Shown: piece by piece, positions 8,816 through 17,615 of the stretch | Layout of the letters: each line of letters begins with the position of its first letter | Position numbering within the stretch: position 1 is the first letter of the stretch | Source: MGNI01 sp964353875 | GTDB lineage: Bacteria > Chloroflexota > Anaerolineae > Anaerolineales > E44-bin32 | Direction: 5' to 3' | Assembly (NCBI GenBank): GCA_964353875.1 | Contig: CAYGXU010000001.1 | Coordinates: forward strand, 26,701 to 90,700 | Length of the DNA stretch: 64,000 nt | Notes under the pieces: model-generated | The model's input: only the letters and a program-made list of their open reading frames with translations | What the model was told of the DNA's origin: nothing | The model's database searches: none | Program-made: the position numbers and the translations under genes

Positions 8816-9160
8816 ATGAATCGGAAGTATCGGCTTAAGAGCTCGACTGACTTTAAGCGGGTGCGGCGTACCGGTAAGTCCTATGCCCACCCGCTCGCTA
8901 TTCTCATCGTTGCTCCGAATGAATATGGATTATCCAGATGTGGTGTCGTAGCAAGTAAAGCGTTGGGAAGCGCAGTCGCACGGAACCGGACGAAACGCCG
9001 CATGCGGGCAGTCATCCAATCCTATTTACCTGCACTTCCGTCCGGTTGGGATATGATCCTTATCGCCCGTCCTCTCTTTCTAGAGGCGGAGTGGAGTGAA
9101 TTGCGCAAAGCCATCGCTGATCTATTAAGACGCGCAAACTTGTTAACGGTAGAGAAATGA
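8816..9160 (+). CDS. rnpA: ribonuclease P protein component
   Basis: 114 residues. Protein subunit that helps the RNase P RNA cleave 5' leaders from pre-tRNAs. It starts MNRKYRLKSSTDFKRVRRTGKS, as the family does, and has the RNR signature in GSAVARNRTKRRMRA. It lies 78 bp after rpmH, the usual arrangement, and its TGA overlaps the ATG of yidD by 4 bp. No strong ribosome site precedes its ATG. Confidence 0.95.
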   Translation: MNRKYRLKSSTDFKRVRRTGKSYAHPLAILIVAPNEYGLSRCGVVASKALGSAVARNRTKRRMRAVIQSYLPALPSGWDMILIARPLFLEAEWSELRKAIADLLRRANLLTVEK

Positions 9161-9447
9161 CGGTTCATTCTGACGATTCTCACGAACATATGATGATTGC
9201 GTTGCGAGACATTCCAATAACCTGGAGGCATCTGCCAAAGATCATCGCCATGGCAATGATCCGATTGTACCAATTGACCATTTCGAGGATTCTCCCTCCC
9301 GGTACCTGTCGCTTCTATCCGACGTGCTCGCAATATGGTTATGAGGCGATCGAAAAATATGGATTGTTACATGGGGGTTGGATGGCATTCAAACGCATCC
9401 TGCGTTGCCAGCCCTTTCATCCTGGAGGGTATGATCCCGTTCCATAG
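9157..9447 (+). CDS. yidD: membrane protein insertion efficiency factor YidD
   Basis: 96 residues. Small membrane-associated protein that assists YidC/Sec insertion. The signature YQLTISRILPPGTCRFYPTCSQYG and the later Cys-containing RILRCQPFHPGGYDPVP are both present, giving the family's three conserved Cys. The N-terminus is about 25 residues longer than most YidD. The ATG overlaps the rnpA stop (ATGA), implying translational coupling. Confidence 0.95.
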   Translation: MTVHSDDSHEHMMIALRDIPITWRHLPKIIAMAMIRLYQLTISRILPPGTCRFYPTCSQYGYEAIEKYGLLHGGWMAFKRILRCQPFHPGGYDPVP

Positions 9448-9454
9448 GAGATCT

Positions 9455-10537
9455 ATGAAGAAGAAACATACACTTTCGGCTCGATTTATCGCCTTCCTTA
9501 TGCTCATGATGATAGCATCCCTGCTCTCTGCATGCGCGGGGGGTAACATGCTTACCGGCTCAAGCTGGCCGGGGCTTGCCGCGGATGATTCCTCTATTTA
9601 TGTTGCCTTCAGCCAGGCAGTCATTGCGGTTGATCTGAAAACCGGTGTCGAACGCTGGCGTTTTCCCCAGAAACCCGAACGCAATCAAAGTTTTTTCGCA
9701 CCGCCCGCTGTTTCCGACGATCTATTAATCATTGGGGGGTATGACAATATCGTCTACGGCTTGAACCCAGGCAGTGGTACTGAACGATGGCGCTTCGATG
9801 GCTCACAAGATCGCATCATCGCTGGTTCAGTTATCCTGGAAGATTACGTCTTCGTTCCCTCCGCTGATGGGACATTGTATGCACTCGACCGGAATTCGGG
9901 CATGGAAAAATGGCGATTCGAAACCGAAGAAGCGCTTTGGTCGAAACCATTGGTGGATGACGATCGCATCTATCTAAGCTCCATGGATCATCATATCTAT
10001 GCATTGGACCTCAATGGAGGTCTTATCTGGAAGGCGGATCTGGGTGAAGCGATTGTCGATACGCCAACCAAAACGGATAACCTGCTTCTCGTAGGGACTT
10101 TCGGAAAAGAAATTGTCGCCTTAGATGTCGTCAACGGGAATGAGCGGTGGACCTTTGATACCCAGGGTTGGGTTTGGGGAAATCCTGCAGTCATCGGAAA
10201 TGTAGCTTTCTTCGGTGATCTCGGAGGGTATTTTTATGCCATCAGCGTGAATGGCGGAGAAACGCAATGGTCGTTCCAATCCAATAGCCCTATAGCTACT
10301 TCACCGATCGTGGAGGAGAATTGGGTTTACTTTGTCTCTGAAGAAGGCATTGTTTATGCCCGCAATGTTCAAAGCAACGAATCCAAGTGGCAAATTACCC
10401 TTGGAAGCCAATCATTCTCTGAACCCATCCTGCACGAAGATATGCTCATCGTTGCAACGATGAATATTGAGAATCTCCTTGTGTCCATCAATAAAGATTC
10501 GGGCAGCCAAATCTGGACCTATAACGCCAAACAATAA
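9455..10537 (+). CDS. PQQ-like beta-propeller lipoprotein
   Basis: 360 residues. The signal peptide with lipobox LLSAC predicts a lipid-anchored extracytoplasmic protein. The rest is a series of PQQ-type propeller blades, recognisable by repeats such as TGVERWRFP, SGTERWRFD, SGMEKWRFE and NGNERWTFD, each followed by a segment like VYALD. It resembles BamB, but a Chloroflexota cell would not have a Bam complex, so the name BamB should not be carried over. The start is at 9455 (taggag 4-5 bases upstream), not the upstream in-frame ATG. It sits between yidD and yidC, 14 bp before yidC, which suggests a role in membrane-protein folding or quality control (inference). Confidence 0.9.
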   Translation: MKKKHTLSARFIAFLMLMMIASLLSACAGGNMLTGSSWPGLAADDSSIYVAFSQAVIAVDLKTGVERWRFPQKPERNQSFFAPPAVSDDLLIIGGYDNIVYGLNPGSGTERWRFDGSQDRIIAGSVILEDYVFVPSADGTLYALDRNSGMEKWRFETEEALWSKPLVDDDRIYLSSMDHHIYALDLNGGLIWKADLGEAIVDTPTKTDNLLLVGTFGKEIVALDVVNGNERWTFDTQGWVWGNPAVIGNVAFFGDLGGYFYAISVNGGETQWSFQSNSPIATSPIVEENWVYFVSEEGIVYARNVQSNESKWQITLGSQSFSEPILHEDMLIVATMNIENLLVSINKDSGSQIWTYNAKQ

Positions 10538-10551
10538 GCGAGGTATTTCTT

Positions 10552-11325
10552 ATGTGGGATTCAATTATCATCAACCCAATGATCAATGTCCTGCTCTTGA
10601 TTTATGATTTCTTAGGGAACAACTTCGGAATCGCCATCATCATTTTCACTGCGCTTATCCGGTTAATCACTTATCCCCTTACTGCCACCTCTATCAAGAG
10701 CACCCAAAAAATGCAGGAGCTCCAACAGAGCAAACGCTGGCTAGATATTCAAAAGAAGTATAAGGACGAAAAGCAGAAGCTGCAGGAAGAACAACTTAAA
10801 CTCTACCGTGAAGTAGGCTTTAACCCATTGAGTGGGTGCTTGCCAACCTTAATCCAATTCCCGGTCATCATCGGGCTTTACCAGGCGATCATCCGCGTCA
10901 TGGCCGTTACTCCCTTGCAGCTCCTTGATCTATCGAGGCATTTATATGACTTCATCCCGAATTCGCTCATCCCGCTTAATAGTCATTTCCTTTGGATGGA
11001 TCTAGGACAACCAGAACGCCTCTATCTTCCATTCCTGCCGAACATCGGAATTCCGATTCTGACTATCCTGGTGGTGATCACCTCCTGGCTCTCAACAAAA
11101 ATGATGACACCGCCATCCACTGGTGGACAGGGCGCTCAAATGTCCCAAATGATGAACATCTATATGCCCCTTCTCATGGGTTACCTTACTTATGTCTATG
11201 CCTCCGGCCTTGCCCTTTACTTCGTAATCTCTAACTTACTTCAGATCATCCAAAATATTGCCATGGGCAAGGGGGACCTGCGAACGATGTTTACTCTCAA
11301 ACGATCAAAAGGCTCAAAATCATAA
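10552..11325 (+). CDS. yidC: membrane protein insertase YidC/Oxa1
   Basis: 257 residues, the short Gram-positive/Oxa1-type form without the large periplasmic domain. Inserts membrane proteins alone or with SecYEG. The groove helix holds the conserved Arg (TALIRLITYPL, R37). A charged coiled loop follows (about 50-85), then FNPLSGCLPTLIQFPVIIGLYQAI, the family hallmark, and three further membrane helices. Fourteen bp after the propeller lipoprotein gene and 20 bp before jag. Confidence 0.95.
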   Translation: MWDSIIINPMINVLLLIYDFLGNNFGIAIIIFTALIRLITYPLTATSIKSTQKMQELQQSKRWLDIQKKYKDEKQKLQEEQLKLYREVGFNPLSGCLPTLIQFPVIIGLYQAIIRVMAVTPLQLLDLSRHLYDFIPNSLIPLNSHFLWMDLGQPERLYLPFLPNIGIPILTILVVITSWLSTKMMTPPSTGGQGAQMSQMMNIYMPLLMGYLTYVYASGLALYFVISNLLQIIQNIAMGKGDLRTMFTLKRSKGSKS

Positions 11326-11345
11326 GTCTTTTTAGGGGTGATTGA

Positions 11346-12104
11346 ATGACCGAACCAAAAACCAGCTTGGAAATCATTGCACCTACTGTTGAAGAGGCTA
11401 TTCTACGCGGATCAATTGAATTAGGGCTACCAGAGGAAGACCTTGAGGTCCAAATCCTCGATGAAGGTAGCAAGGGATTCCTAGGTCTGGGATTACGTCA
11501 GGTACGCGTGCGTCTCAGCATAAGAACGCAGACTGAAGCCCACGAAAAAACCAAAAAGGAAACGGATCTCCATGAAGTTCTTACGGCTGAAGATGAGATG
11601 CCAGAAGGGAAATTGATTCCCGAAGGGGAAGATCAGGAAGCCGTAGACACAACCCTCGAAACCATCTCTGAATTATTGCGCCACATGGGGATCGATGCTC
11701 AGATTGAGATCCGTTGGGGAGAAAAGGACGATAGTAATCGGGCACGTCCTTTGCTCGTAGACCTTCGAGGGAAAGATTTAAGTATATTAATCGGTCGAAA
11801 AGCGGAAACGCTGTCCTCATTTCAATATATCACGCGGCTCATCGTCGGGAAAAAAATACATCGACCGATTGCAATTGTGATCGATGTGGAAGGATACCGT
11901 TCTCGCAGAGAACAGCAATTGCGCCAATTGGCTCGTCGCATGGCGCAACAAGCCATTGAACGCAGCCGTACCTTGACCTTGGAGCCCATGCCTGCCAATG
12001 AGCGAAGGATCATTCATATCGAATTGCGTGATCATCCGCAAGTATTTACTGAGAGTGTTGGAGAAGGAGACCAACGTAAGGTCACTATCAAGATTCGTCG
12101 TTGA
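11346..12104 (+). CDS. jag: RNA-binding protein Jag/KhpB
   Basis: 252 residues. RNA-binding protein, linked to envelope growth and division in Gram-positives. It has a Jag-N domain with SKGFLGLGLRQVRVRL (about residues 1-58), an acidic linker, a KH-like domain with DLRGKDLSILIGRKAETL (about 130-185) and a C-terminal R3H domain with SRREQQLRQLARRMA and NERRIIHIELRDHP. Its place directly after yidC is the conserved arrangement. It is the last gene of the run; 121 bp separate it from the next gene. Confidence 0.95.
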   Translation: MTEPKTSLEIIAPTVEEAILRGSIELGLPEEDLEVQILDEGSKGFLGLGLRQVRVRLSIRTQTEAHEKTKKETDLHEVLTAEDEMPEGKLIPEGEDQEAVDTTLETISELLRHMGIDAQIEIRWGEKDDSNRARPLLVDLRGKDLSILIGRKAETLSSFQYITRLIVGKKIHRPIAIVIDVEGYRSRREQQLRQLARRMAQQAIERSRTLTLEPMPANERRIIHIELRDHPQVFTESVGEGDQRKVTIKIRR

Positions 12105-12212
12105 TGCAAGGGTTCTGTTACGAATTCGACAAACTCATTTTATGCACCGACGATGACATAGACGTCTTGAAGCGATTCGCTTGATTGCGTTCCTTGCATG
12201 ATGGCCATAGAC

Positions 12213-12226
12213 TATAATCCAAGGTA
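12213..12226 (+). promoter_or_regulatory. possible -10 element giving a leaderless mRNA
   Basis: TATAAT at 12213-12218 ends seven bases before the ATG at 12226, so transcription would begin at or beside the start codon. No clear -35 is seen at 16-18 bases. No usable ribosome site lies upstream of the ATG, which agrees with leaderless expression, but the call is tentative. Confidence 0.35.
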
Positions 12227-13071
12227 TGGCGCTGGACCCCCCTTCACTCGATTACCTTATTATTGGTCACATTGCCAGAGACCTCACTCCTTCAGGAGCG
12301 GTCGTTGGTGGGACAGTCGCATATGCCGGCCGTACGGCATTGGCATTTGGACTTCATGTAGGCGCAATAACATCAGTCAATGAGGATGTTGATCTCAGTC
12401 CATTAACCGGAATCCAACTCGCTCGCCTCCCTACAAGGCAAAGCACAACTTTCAGCAATCGCTACACAGAGACTGGTCGCGTCCAACATCTCCTCTCCAA
12501 AGCCACCAATCTTGGACCACAAGCTGTTCCTGCGGATTGGAGCCATGCCAGGATTGTTCACTTTGGACCTATCGCTCAGGAGGTCGATCCGCAATTGGTT
12601 CACCAATTCCCGAACGCCTTCATCGGCATCACCCCTCAAGGTTGGCTACGACGCTGGGGAATAGATGGGCGCGTATCCCTTACTCACTGGAGCGCGATTA
12701 AATCGATCCTCCCCAAAGCGGATGCCGTTGTTCTCAGCCTGGAGGATCTTCAGGGTTTGGAAGAAGAAGAGAGCGAAATCGCTCAACACTGTACCCTACT
12801 TGTTGTTACACGAGCATCTCAGGGAGCTCGCTTGTTCTGGCATGGGGAAGTACACGATTTGCCTGCGCCGCAGATGCGCGAAGTTGACTCCACTGGAGCC
12901 GGCGACATCTTCGCGACTGCTTTTTTCATCCAAATGCAGCAAACACAAAATCCATTTGAAGCAGGGCGCATCGCCAATACCATCGCAGCTGCTTCGGTGA
13001 CGCGTCAGGGAGTGCGTAGTTCCCCCTCTCCTGAGGAAATCGAGGCAGCTCGAGTAAAGGTTGTCCCATGA
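12226..13071 (+). CDS. PfkB-family carbohydrate kinase
   Basis: 281 residues. Ribokinase/PfkB fold enzyme that phosphorylates a sugar or nucleoside; substrate not predictable. Near the N-terminus is the Gly-rich substrate region (VVGGTVAYAG); the C-terminal anion-hole/catalytic signature is DSTGAGDIFATAFF, whose Asp is the expected base. The middle is shorter than ribokinase, without a long lid. Its stop codon overlaps the ATG of parA (ATGA), so kinase and segregation genes are co-translated, an arrangement I would not expect from the functions. Confidence 0.85.
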   Translation: MALDPPSLDYLIIGHIARDLTPSGAVVGGTVAYAGRTALAFGLHVGAITSVNEDVDLSPLTGIQLARLPTRQSTTFSNRYTETGRVQHLLSKATNLGPQAVPADWSHARIVHFGPIAQEVDPQLVHQFPNAFIGITPQGWLRRWGIDGRVSLTHWSAIKSILPKADAVVLSLEDLQGLEEEESEIAQHCTLLVVTRASQGARLFWHGEVHDLPAPQMREVDSTGAGDIFATAFFIQMQQTQNPFEAGRIANTIAAASVTRQGVRSSPSPEEIEAARVKVVP

Positions 13072-13853
13072 CCATCGTCTACTCCTTTGTCAACCAGAAA
13101 GGCGGGGTTGGGAAAACAACGACCGCGGTTAATCTAGGCGCCTATTTAGCGGAAGCGGGGCAAAAAGTGCTTCTTGTCGATCTTGACCCTCAAGCGAATG
13201 CGACCGCTTGCCTTGGTGTGGTGAATGTCATCAGCGGAACATATGACACATTACTTGGGCGTTTGCCTTCCACTGACTGTATTTTACACAACCGTCGTTT
13301 AAGGCTTTCGCTACTCCCCTCCTCACCAGCCCTGGCGGGGGCGCGCATTGAACTAGTGGAGTTGCCCGAGCGCGAATATCGCATGCGAAAAGCCTTAGAG
13401 CCATTGGATGGCCGCTACGACTATATCTTAATCGATTGCCCTCCATCTTTGGGGATACTTACTGTGAATGGGTTGGTTGCTGCCCTTCAAGGCGTCATCA
13501 TCCCTATCCAGTGTGAGTATCTCGCTCTGGAGGGTCTTTCGCAATTGATCCAGACCATCGAGCATGCCCGCGCCCGTCTCAACCCTAACTTGATCATTCG
13601 CGGTATGCTCTTAACGATGTATGATAGCCGTACCAATCTTTCGAGGGACGTGGTCGAGGAGGTCCGCCGTCACTTCCCAAGACTCGTTTTTAAAGCGATT
13701 ATCCCTCGCAACGTCCGACTTGCGGAAGCTCCGTCACACGGATTGCCAATCTCTGCATATGCGGTGGACTCCCCTGGGGCAATCGCTTACCACGCCTTTG
13801 CGGATGAGTTGCTCAACGCGGATAAAATGATTCCTAGCAGGAGCACCTCCTAG
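13068..13853 (+). CDS. parA: chromosome partitioning ATPase ParA (Soj)
   Basis: 261 residues. Dimerises with ATP, binds DNA non-specifically and moves ParB-parS complexes. Deviant Walker A KGGVGKTTT at 11-19, DLDPQANATACLG, and Walker B-like YILIDCPPSLG; then PIQCEYLALEGLSQL and the long DSRTNLSRDVVEEVRRHF region, all as in Soj. It overlaps the upstream kinase gene by 4 bp and lies 18 bp before parB, so this is the chromosomal parAB pair near the origin. Confidence 0.95.
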   Translation: MTIVYSFVNQKGGVGKTTTAVNLGAYLAEAGQKVLLVDLDPQANATACLGVVNVISGTYDTLLGRLPSTDCILHNRRLRLSLLPSSPALAGARIELVELPEREYRMRKALEPLDGRYDYILIDCPPSLGILTVNGLVAALQGVIIPIQCEYLALEGLSQLIQTIEHARARLNPNLIIRGMLLTMYDSRTNLSRDVVEEVRRHFPRLVFKAIIPRNVRLAEAPSHGLPISAYAVDSPGAIAYHAFADELLNADKMIPSRSTS

Positions 13854-13871
13854 AGAGGATCGAGGGAAAAG

Positions 13872-14729
13872 ATGACCCCTAAACGAGGTTTAGGAAAAGG
13901 ACTAGATGCACTTATCCCAGGGGATGCGGAGCCTTTTCGCGAGACGAGCGGCGCATTCCAAGTCATGCTTGACGACATTAGACCTAATCCTCGCCAGCCG
14001 CGGATTGATTTTAATCCGAAGGAACTGGATGAATTGGCACAATCCATTGCCATGCATGGTGTTCTTCAGCCACTGGTCGTCATGCCAGATGAGAATGGAG
14101 AAGGCTATCAACTCATCATTGGTGAACGTCGCTGGCAAGCGGCGCGCCTCGCTGGGCTTGAATCAGTGCCCGTGATTGTCCGACAGGTAGACGACCAACA
14201 ACGTCTGGTTCTGGCGCTTATTGAAAACCTCCAACGGATTGACTTGAACCCACTTGAATCCGCCGATGGCTACCAACAGTTGGTGAACGATTTCAATCTC
14301 TCTCACGAAGACATCGCTGCTCTGGTTGGTAAGAGCCGGGTGGCAATCAGCAACACCTTAAGATTGCAGCATCTGTCCGAACCAGTTCGCCAAGCCTTGC
14401 GGAATGGAAGTATCAGTGAAGGCCATGCGCGCGCCTTGCTTGGCCTCCCCAAGGCGCAAGCCCAAACAGCCGCCCTGGCAACGATCGTTAAACAGGGGCT
14501 TAATGTCCGCCAAACAGAAGAATTGGTTAGACGGCTGGGTGGTCAAACACGCAAACGACAAACATCGATCAGCAAAGCTCCTGAACTTTCCGATTTAGAG
14601 GAGAAGCTACGTGAAGCCTTGGGGACTCGAGTAACACTCAACCGCAGTCGTCGGGGAGGAAGCATCATCATTCATTTCTATTCCGATGAGGAATTAAACA
14701 CTCTATTAGACCTTCTATTGGAGGGTTGA
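13872..14729 (+). CDS. parB: chromosome partitioning protein ParB
   Basis: 285 residues. CTP-dependent clamp that loads at parS sites. The N-terminus RGLGKGLDALIPG is the ParA-contacting motif. The CTP-binding box is GERRWQA (84-90), after DIRPNPRQPR. The helix-turn-helix is LSHEDIAALVGKSRVAISN (about 143-161), and the C-terminal dimerisation part follows a basic linker. No site resembling parS (TGTTTCACGTGAAACA) was found in the window. The spacing to parA (18 bp) indicates one operon. Confidence 0.95.
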   Translation: MTPKRGLGKGLDALIPGDAEPFRETSGAFQVMLDDIRPNPRQPRIDFNPKELDELAQSIAMHGVLQPLVVMPDENGEGYQLIIGERRWQAARLAGLESVPVIVRQVDDQQRLVLALIENLQRIDLNPLESADGYQQLVNDFNLSHEDIAALVGKSRVAISNTLRLQHLSEPVRQALRNGSISEGHARALLGLPKAQAQTAALATIVKQGLNVRQTEELVRRLGGQTRKRQTSISKAPELSDLEEKLREALGTRVTLNRSRRGGSIIIHFYSDEELNTLLDLLLEG

Positions 14730-14839
14730 CTGCACTAAAAAAAAGTGCGAAACAGAAAAAGAGAACGGGATATGTGGTTCCCTACTTCCAGACATAGATT
14801 GCTTATTTCAGGGGATACAGGATTCGAAAGAAACCTAGG

Positions 14840-15895
14840 ATGCACTATTTAGTCTTTGGCACTGGCGCAGTGGGCACTTATCTCGGCGCTCGACTCGCTC
14901 TAAGTGGACAATCGACCACCTTCCTTTCCCGTCCCCCTATCGCCCGAGCCTTCCGGAAATTGGGTGTGGGCCTCCTTGGCAAAGACATGTACATCCATCT
15001 GCCTGCTCCCAATCTCATCATAAGTTTGGACGAACTTCACACGAAGCCAGATATCATCCTTCTCACAGTTAAAGCCTATGATGTGCCCATGGCAGCTGAA
15101 ATTATTCGAGCGACCTTCAACGATCCCCTCCCCGTAGTCTGTTTCACCAATGGGGTGGGGAGCGAAACGACCCTGGCCGAGGTCATCGGGGAACAACATG
15201 TGATCCCGGCGACACTGACAAGCGCGGTCGAGCGCACACCGACATATTCAATCCGTATTGAACGCGAGCGCGGGGTTGGCATTTCCGGTTCACATCCTCT
15301 CATCCCTCAACTCTGTCATGAATTGCAGCATGCAGGAATTTTTGTGCGCACCTATCCCAATCCTGACCGTATGAAATGGTCGAAATTACTCATCAATATT
15401 GTCAGCAATGCCACCTCAGCTATCGTCGGCTGGACGCCAAGACAGGTCTTTGATCACCCCAGTCTTTCCCGCTTGGAGATCGAAGCCTTACGGGAGGCAG
15501 TCCGCGTGATGCGTCGTGCCAATATTCCAGCCCAGAACTTGCCCAAAGTCCCCGTGGCTCTTTTAAGCTTGGGGGTCTTCCTTCCCACAACGATTTTTCG
15601 CCGAACGCTGGGAAGGATCGTAACCAGCGGACGAGGGGCGAAGCTGCCATCCTTCCATCACGATATCGGTCGCGGGCGATCTGAAGTCGAATGGCTTAAT
15701 GGGGTTGTGGTCCAAGAAGGGGACAGGCATGGCATACCGGTATCTGCTAACCGCACCTTATTAGAAATTATGAGGGCATTGGTGCAGGAGGGGGAGCTCC
15801 ACATCCAATATCGAGAGCACCCTGAAAAATTGCTTGAAGCTGCTGCCGCATCCAACGTTGCTGGTTTTCAGCGGTATAATGCGTGGAGGAAATAG
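14840..15895 (+). CDS. panE: 2-dehydropantoate 2-reductase (ketopantoate reductase)
   Basis: 351 residues. Family PanE/ApbA, reducing ketopantoate to pantoate with NADPH in pantothenate/CoA synthesis. NADP-binding GTGAVGTYLGARLA begins at residue 8; CFTNGVGSE and the conserved Lys of MKWSKLLINIVSNATSAI follow; the C-terminal helical domain has the conserved SEVEWLNG motif. It is 40-50 residues longer than E. coli PanE, so a broader substrate within the family is possible. The stop lies 28 bp before fabG. Confidence 0.88.
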   Translation: MHYLVFGTGAVGTYLGARLALSGQSTTFLSRPPIARAFRKLGVGLLGKDMYIHLPAPNLIISLDELHTKPDIILLTVKAYDVPMAAEIIRATFNDPLPVVCFTNGVGSETTLAEVIGEQHVIPATLTSAVERTPTYSIRIERERGVGISGSHPLIPQLCHELQHAGIFVRTYPNPDRMKWSKLLINIVSNATSAIVGWTPRQVFDHPSLSRLEIEALREAVRVMRRANIPAQNLPKVPVALLSLGVFLPTTIFRRTLGRIVTSGRGAKLPSFHHDIGRGRSEVEWLNGVVVQEGDRHGIPVSANRTLLEIMRALVQEGELHIQYREHPEKLLEAAAASNVAGFQRYNAWRK

Positions 15896-15923
15896 AGGGA
15901 ATCCCTCGATGGAGATAGAACGG

Positions 15924-16670
15924 ATGCCTTTGACCGGGAAGATCGCAATAGTCACTGGTGCCTCACGCGGCATCGGGCGTGCCATCGCGATCGAACTTGG
16001 CAATCTGCACGCCTCGGTGGTCGTTAATTACAACCGTAACGCGGACACAGCAAAGGAAGTTGTCGAGATCATCCGCATGAATGGCTCCAACGCGATTGCC
16101 TTCCAGGCGGATGTCTCCGAATACGATCAAGCTCAAAAACTGATAAAATTCGCTCTCCAGGAATACGGCGACCTGCATATCCTGGTGAACAGCGCCGGGA
16201 CGACACGGGATGGTTTGATCGCAACGATGCCGGAAAAAGATTGGGATTACATCATGAAGACCAATCTGAAATCAACTTATAATTGTTCCCGCGCGGCAAT
16301 CCGCCACATGTTAAAGCAAAGATATGGCAGAATCATCAATGTGTCTTCGGTTGCGGGTCAGATGGGGAATGCCGGACAAACGAATTACTCCGCTTCAAAA
16401 GCGGGGCAGATTGGTTTCACCAAAGCCCTTGCACGTGAGGTTGCCTCACGTCAAATCACGGTAAATGCGGTTGCACCGGGCTTCATCGATACCGAACTTA
16501 CGCGATCCCTGCCAGAACCGGTGCAGGAAGGTCTTAAAGACCTCATTCCTCTGGGGCGGATTGGCCGACCTGAGGAGGTCGCCAAAGCTGTCGCCTTTCT
16601 TGCTTCAGAGGACGCGGCTTATATCACAGGCCATGTGCTCACCATTGATGGTGGGATGGCGATGTTTTAG
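15924..16670 (+). CDS. fabG: 3-oxoacyl-[acyl-carrier-protein] reductase (FabG type)
   Basis: 248 residues. Short-chain dehydrogenase reducing 3-oxoacyl-ACP in fatty-acid elongation. TGASRGIG (11-18) binds NADPH, NSAGTTRDGL is the NAG-type motif, NVSSVAG supplies the catalytic Ser and YSASKAG the Tyr/Lys. The end GHVLTIDGGMAMF is typical of FabG. I start at 15924 (ggag nine bases upstream), giving the usual length; an ATG at 15909 would add five residues. Other SDR functions such as acetoacetyl-CoA reduction cannot be excluded. Confidence 0.88.
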   Translation: MPLTGKIAIVTGASRGIGRAIAIELGNLHASVVVNYNRNADTAKEVVEIIRMNGSNAIAFQADVSEYDQAQKLIKFALQEYGDLHILVNSAGTTRDGLIATMPEKDWDYIMKTNLKSTYNCSRAAIRHMLKQRYGRIINVSSVAGQMGNAGQTNYSASKAGQIGFTKALAREVASRQITVNAVAPGFIDTELTRSLPEPVQEGLKDLIPLGRIGRPEEVAKAVAFLASEDAAYITGHVLTIDGGMAMF

Positions 16671-16685
16671 GGAGTTGAATGAGCT

Positions 16686-17039
16686 ATGGATAACAAAGAA
16701 CAATACTCGTCGCGTGCCCCAGGGAAAACCACCATCGCTCCCGGCGTGCTTGTAACTATTTCACGACTCACTGCTTTAAGTGTTCCCGGAGTCTCAGGGA
16801 TGGCAACTATGCCATCTGGTGTGAATCGCTTGCTACGCCGCGGCTCAGGCGAAGGGGTGCAGATCCGAGTGGAAGATGGTGCGGTTTCTGTGGATCTTTA
16901 CCTGATTCTGGAACGCGACACTTATGTCCGCGATATCAGCCGAAAAGTGCAGAATGAAGTGGCGCGAGCCATTGAAGACATGGTCGGTATGGAGGTAAAG
17001 CGCATCGATGTCCATATTGAGGATATCGATTATCAATAA
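16686..17039 (+). CDS. Asp23/Gls24 family envelope stress protein
   Basis: 117 residues. Small cytoplasmic protein of the Asp23/Gls24 (DUF322) family, which in Firmicutes and Actinobacteria lies under the membrane and is tied to envelope stress. Family features are IAPGVLVTISRLTALSVPGVSGM and the C-terminal IDVHIEDIDYQ. Fifteen bp after fabG and 120 bp before nusB; an Asp23 gene next to nusB is a common arrangement. Confidence 0.9.
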   Translation: MDNKEQYSSRAPGKTTIAPGVLVTISRLTALSVPGVSGMATMPSGVNRLLRRGSGEGVQIRVEDGAVSVDLYLILERDTYVRDISRKVQNEVARAIEDMVGMEVKRIDVHIEDIDYQ

Positions 17040-17159
17040 AAGAATACGCGATTTTTTTAATCGCTTCAGGTCATCGGTTGATCATTAGAATCGGAAGCGA
17101 CATGTGTCATAGGTCATCACTTTCAATCAAAGCAACGGCAGGAATCGCATTCGAAGCGG

Positions 17160-17600
17160 ATGAAAAGGGAAAGACGTCGGGTTCGTATTTTGGCCTTACA
17201 GGCCTTGTATGAGATTGATTGCGTTGGTCATCCAGCCGGAGAGGTAATTGCGCGCTACTTAGAGGAGAATCCCTCTTTGAGTGCCAAAGCGTTGGATTTC
17301 TTCCAAGCAATGGTCCTACGAACACTCGAATCGAGAAAAAAACTGGACCAATTCATCGCTCAGTGTGCTCCAGAGTGGCCAGTTGAAGAGCTGGCTATCA
17401 TCGATCGAACTATTTTACGGATTGCCCTCTGGGAACTTACAGCTTCAGAAGATACTCCCTTAAAGGTAGCGATTAATGAGGCTGTAGAGCTCGCTAAACG
17501 ATTTGGATCAGACAATGCCCCCCGTTTTGTTAATGGGGTCCTTGGAACCGCGGCTGCGAATGAGGAGTTGATTCGTCAACTACTGGGACAAAATAATTAA
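17160..17600 (+). CDS. nusB: transcription antitermination factor NusB
   Basis: 146 residues. Binds boxA RNA with NusE (S10) in rRNA antitermination. Starts RRRVRILALQALYEID, and the C-terminal half has the family hallmark DTPLKVAINEAVELAKRFGSDNAPRFVNGVLG. A short hairpin with a T-rich loop (17048-17064) lies upstream, too weak to call a terminator. tatA/B follows after 15 bp. Confidence 0.95.
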   Translation: MKRERRRVRILALQALYEIDCVGHPAGEVIARYLEENPSLSAKALDFFQAMVLRTLESRKKLDQFIAQCAPEWPVEELAIIDRTILRIALWELTASEDTPLKVAINEAVELAKRFGSDNAPRFVNGVLGTAAANEELIRQLLGQNN

Positions 17601-17615
17601 TTCAAGGAATGTTCG

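Noticed and set aside
16430..16455. GCACGTGAGG...CCTCACGT as a parS-like site
   Set aside because: Lies inside fabG, and the match to the parS core with its flanks is poor; CACGTG elsewhere (24431, 41571, 62590) also lacks the flanks.
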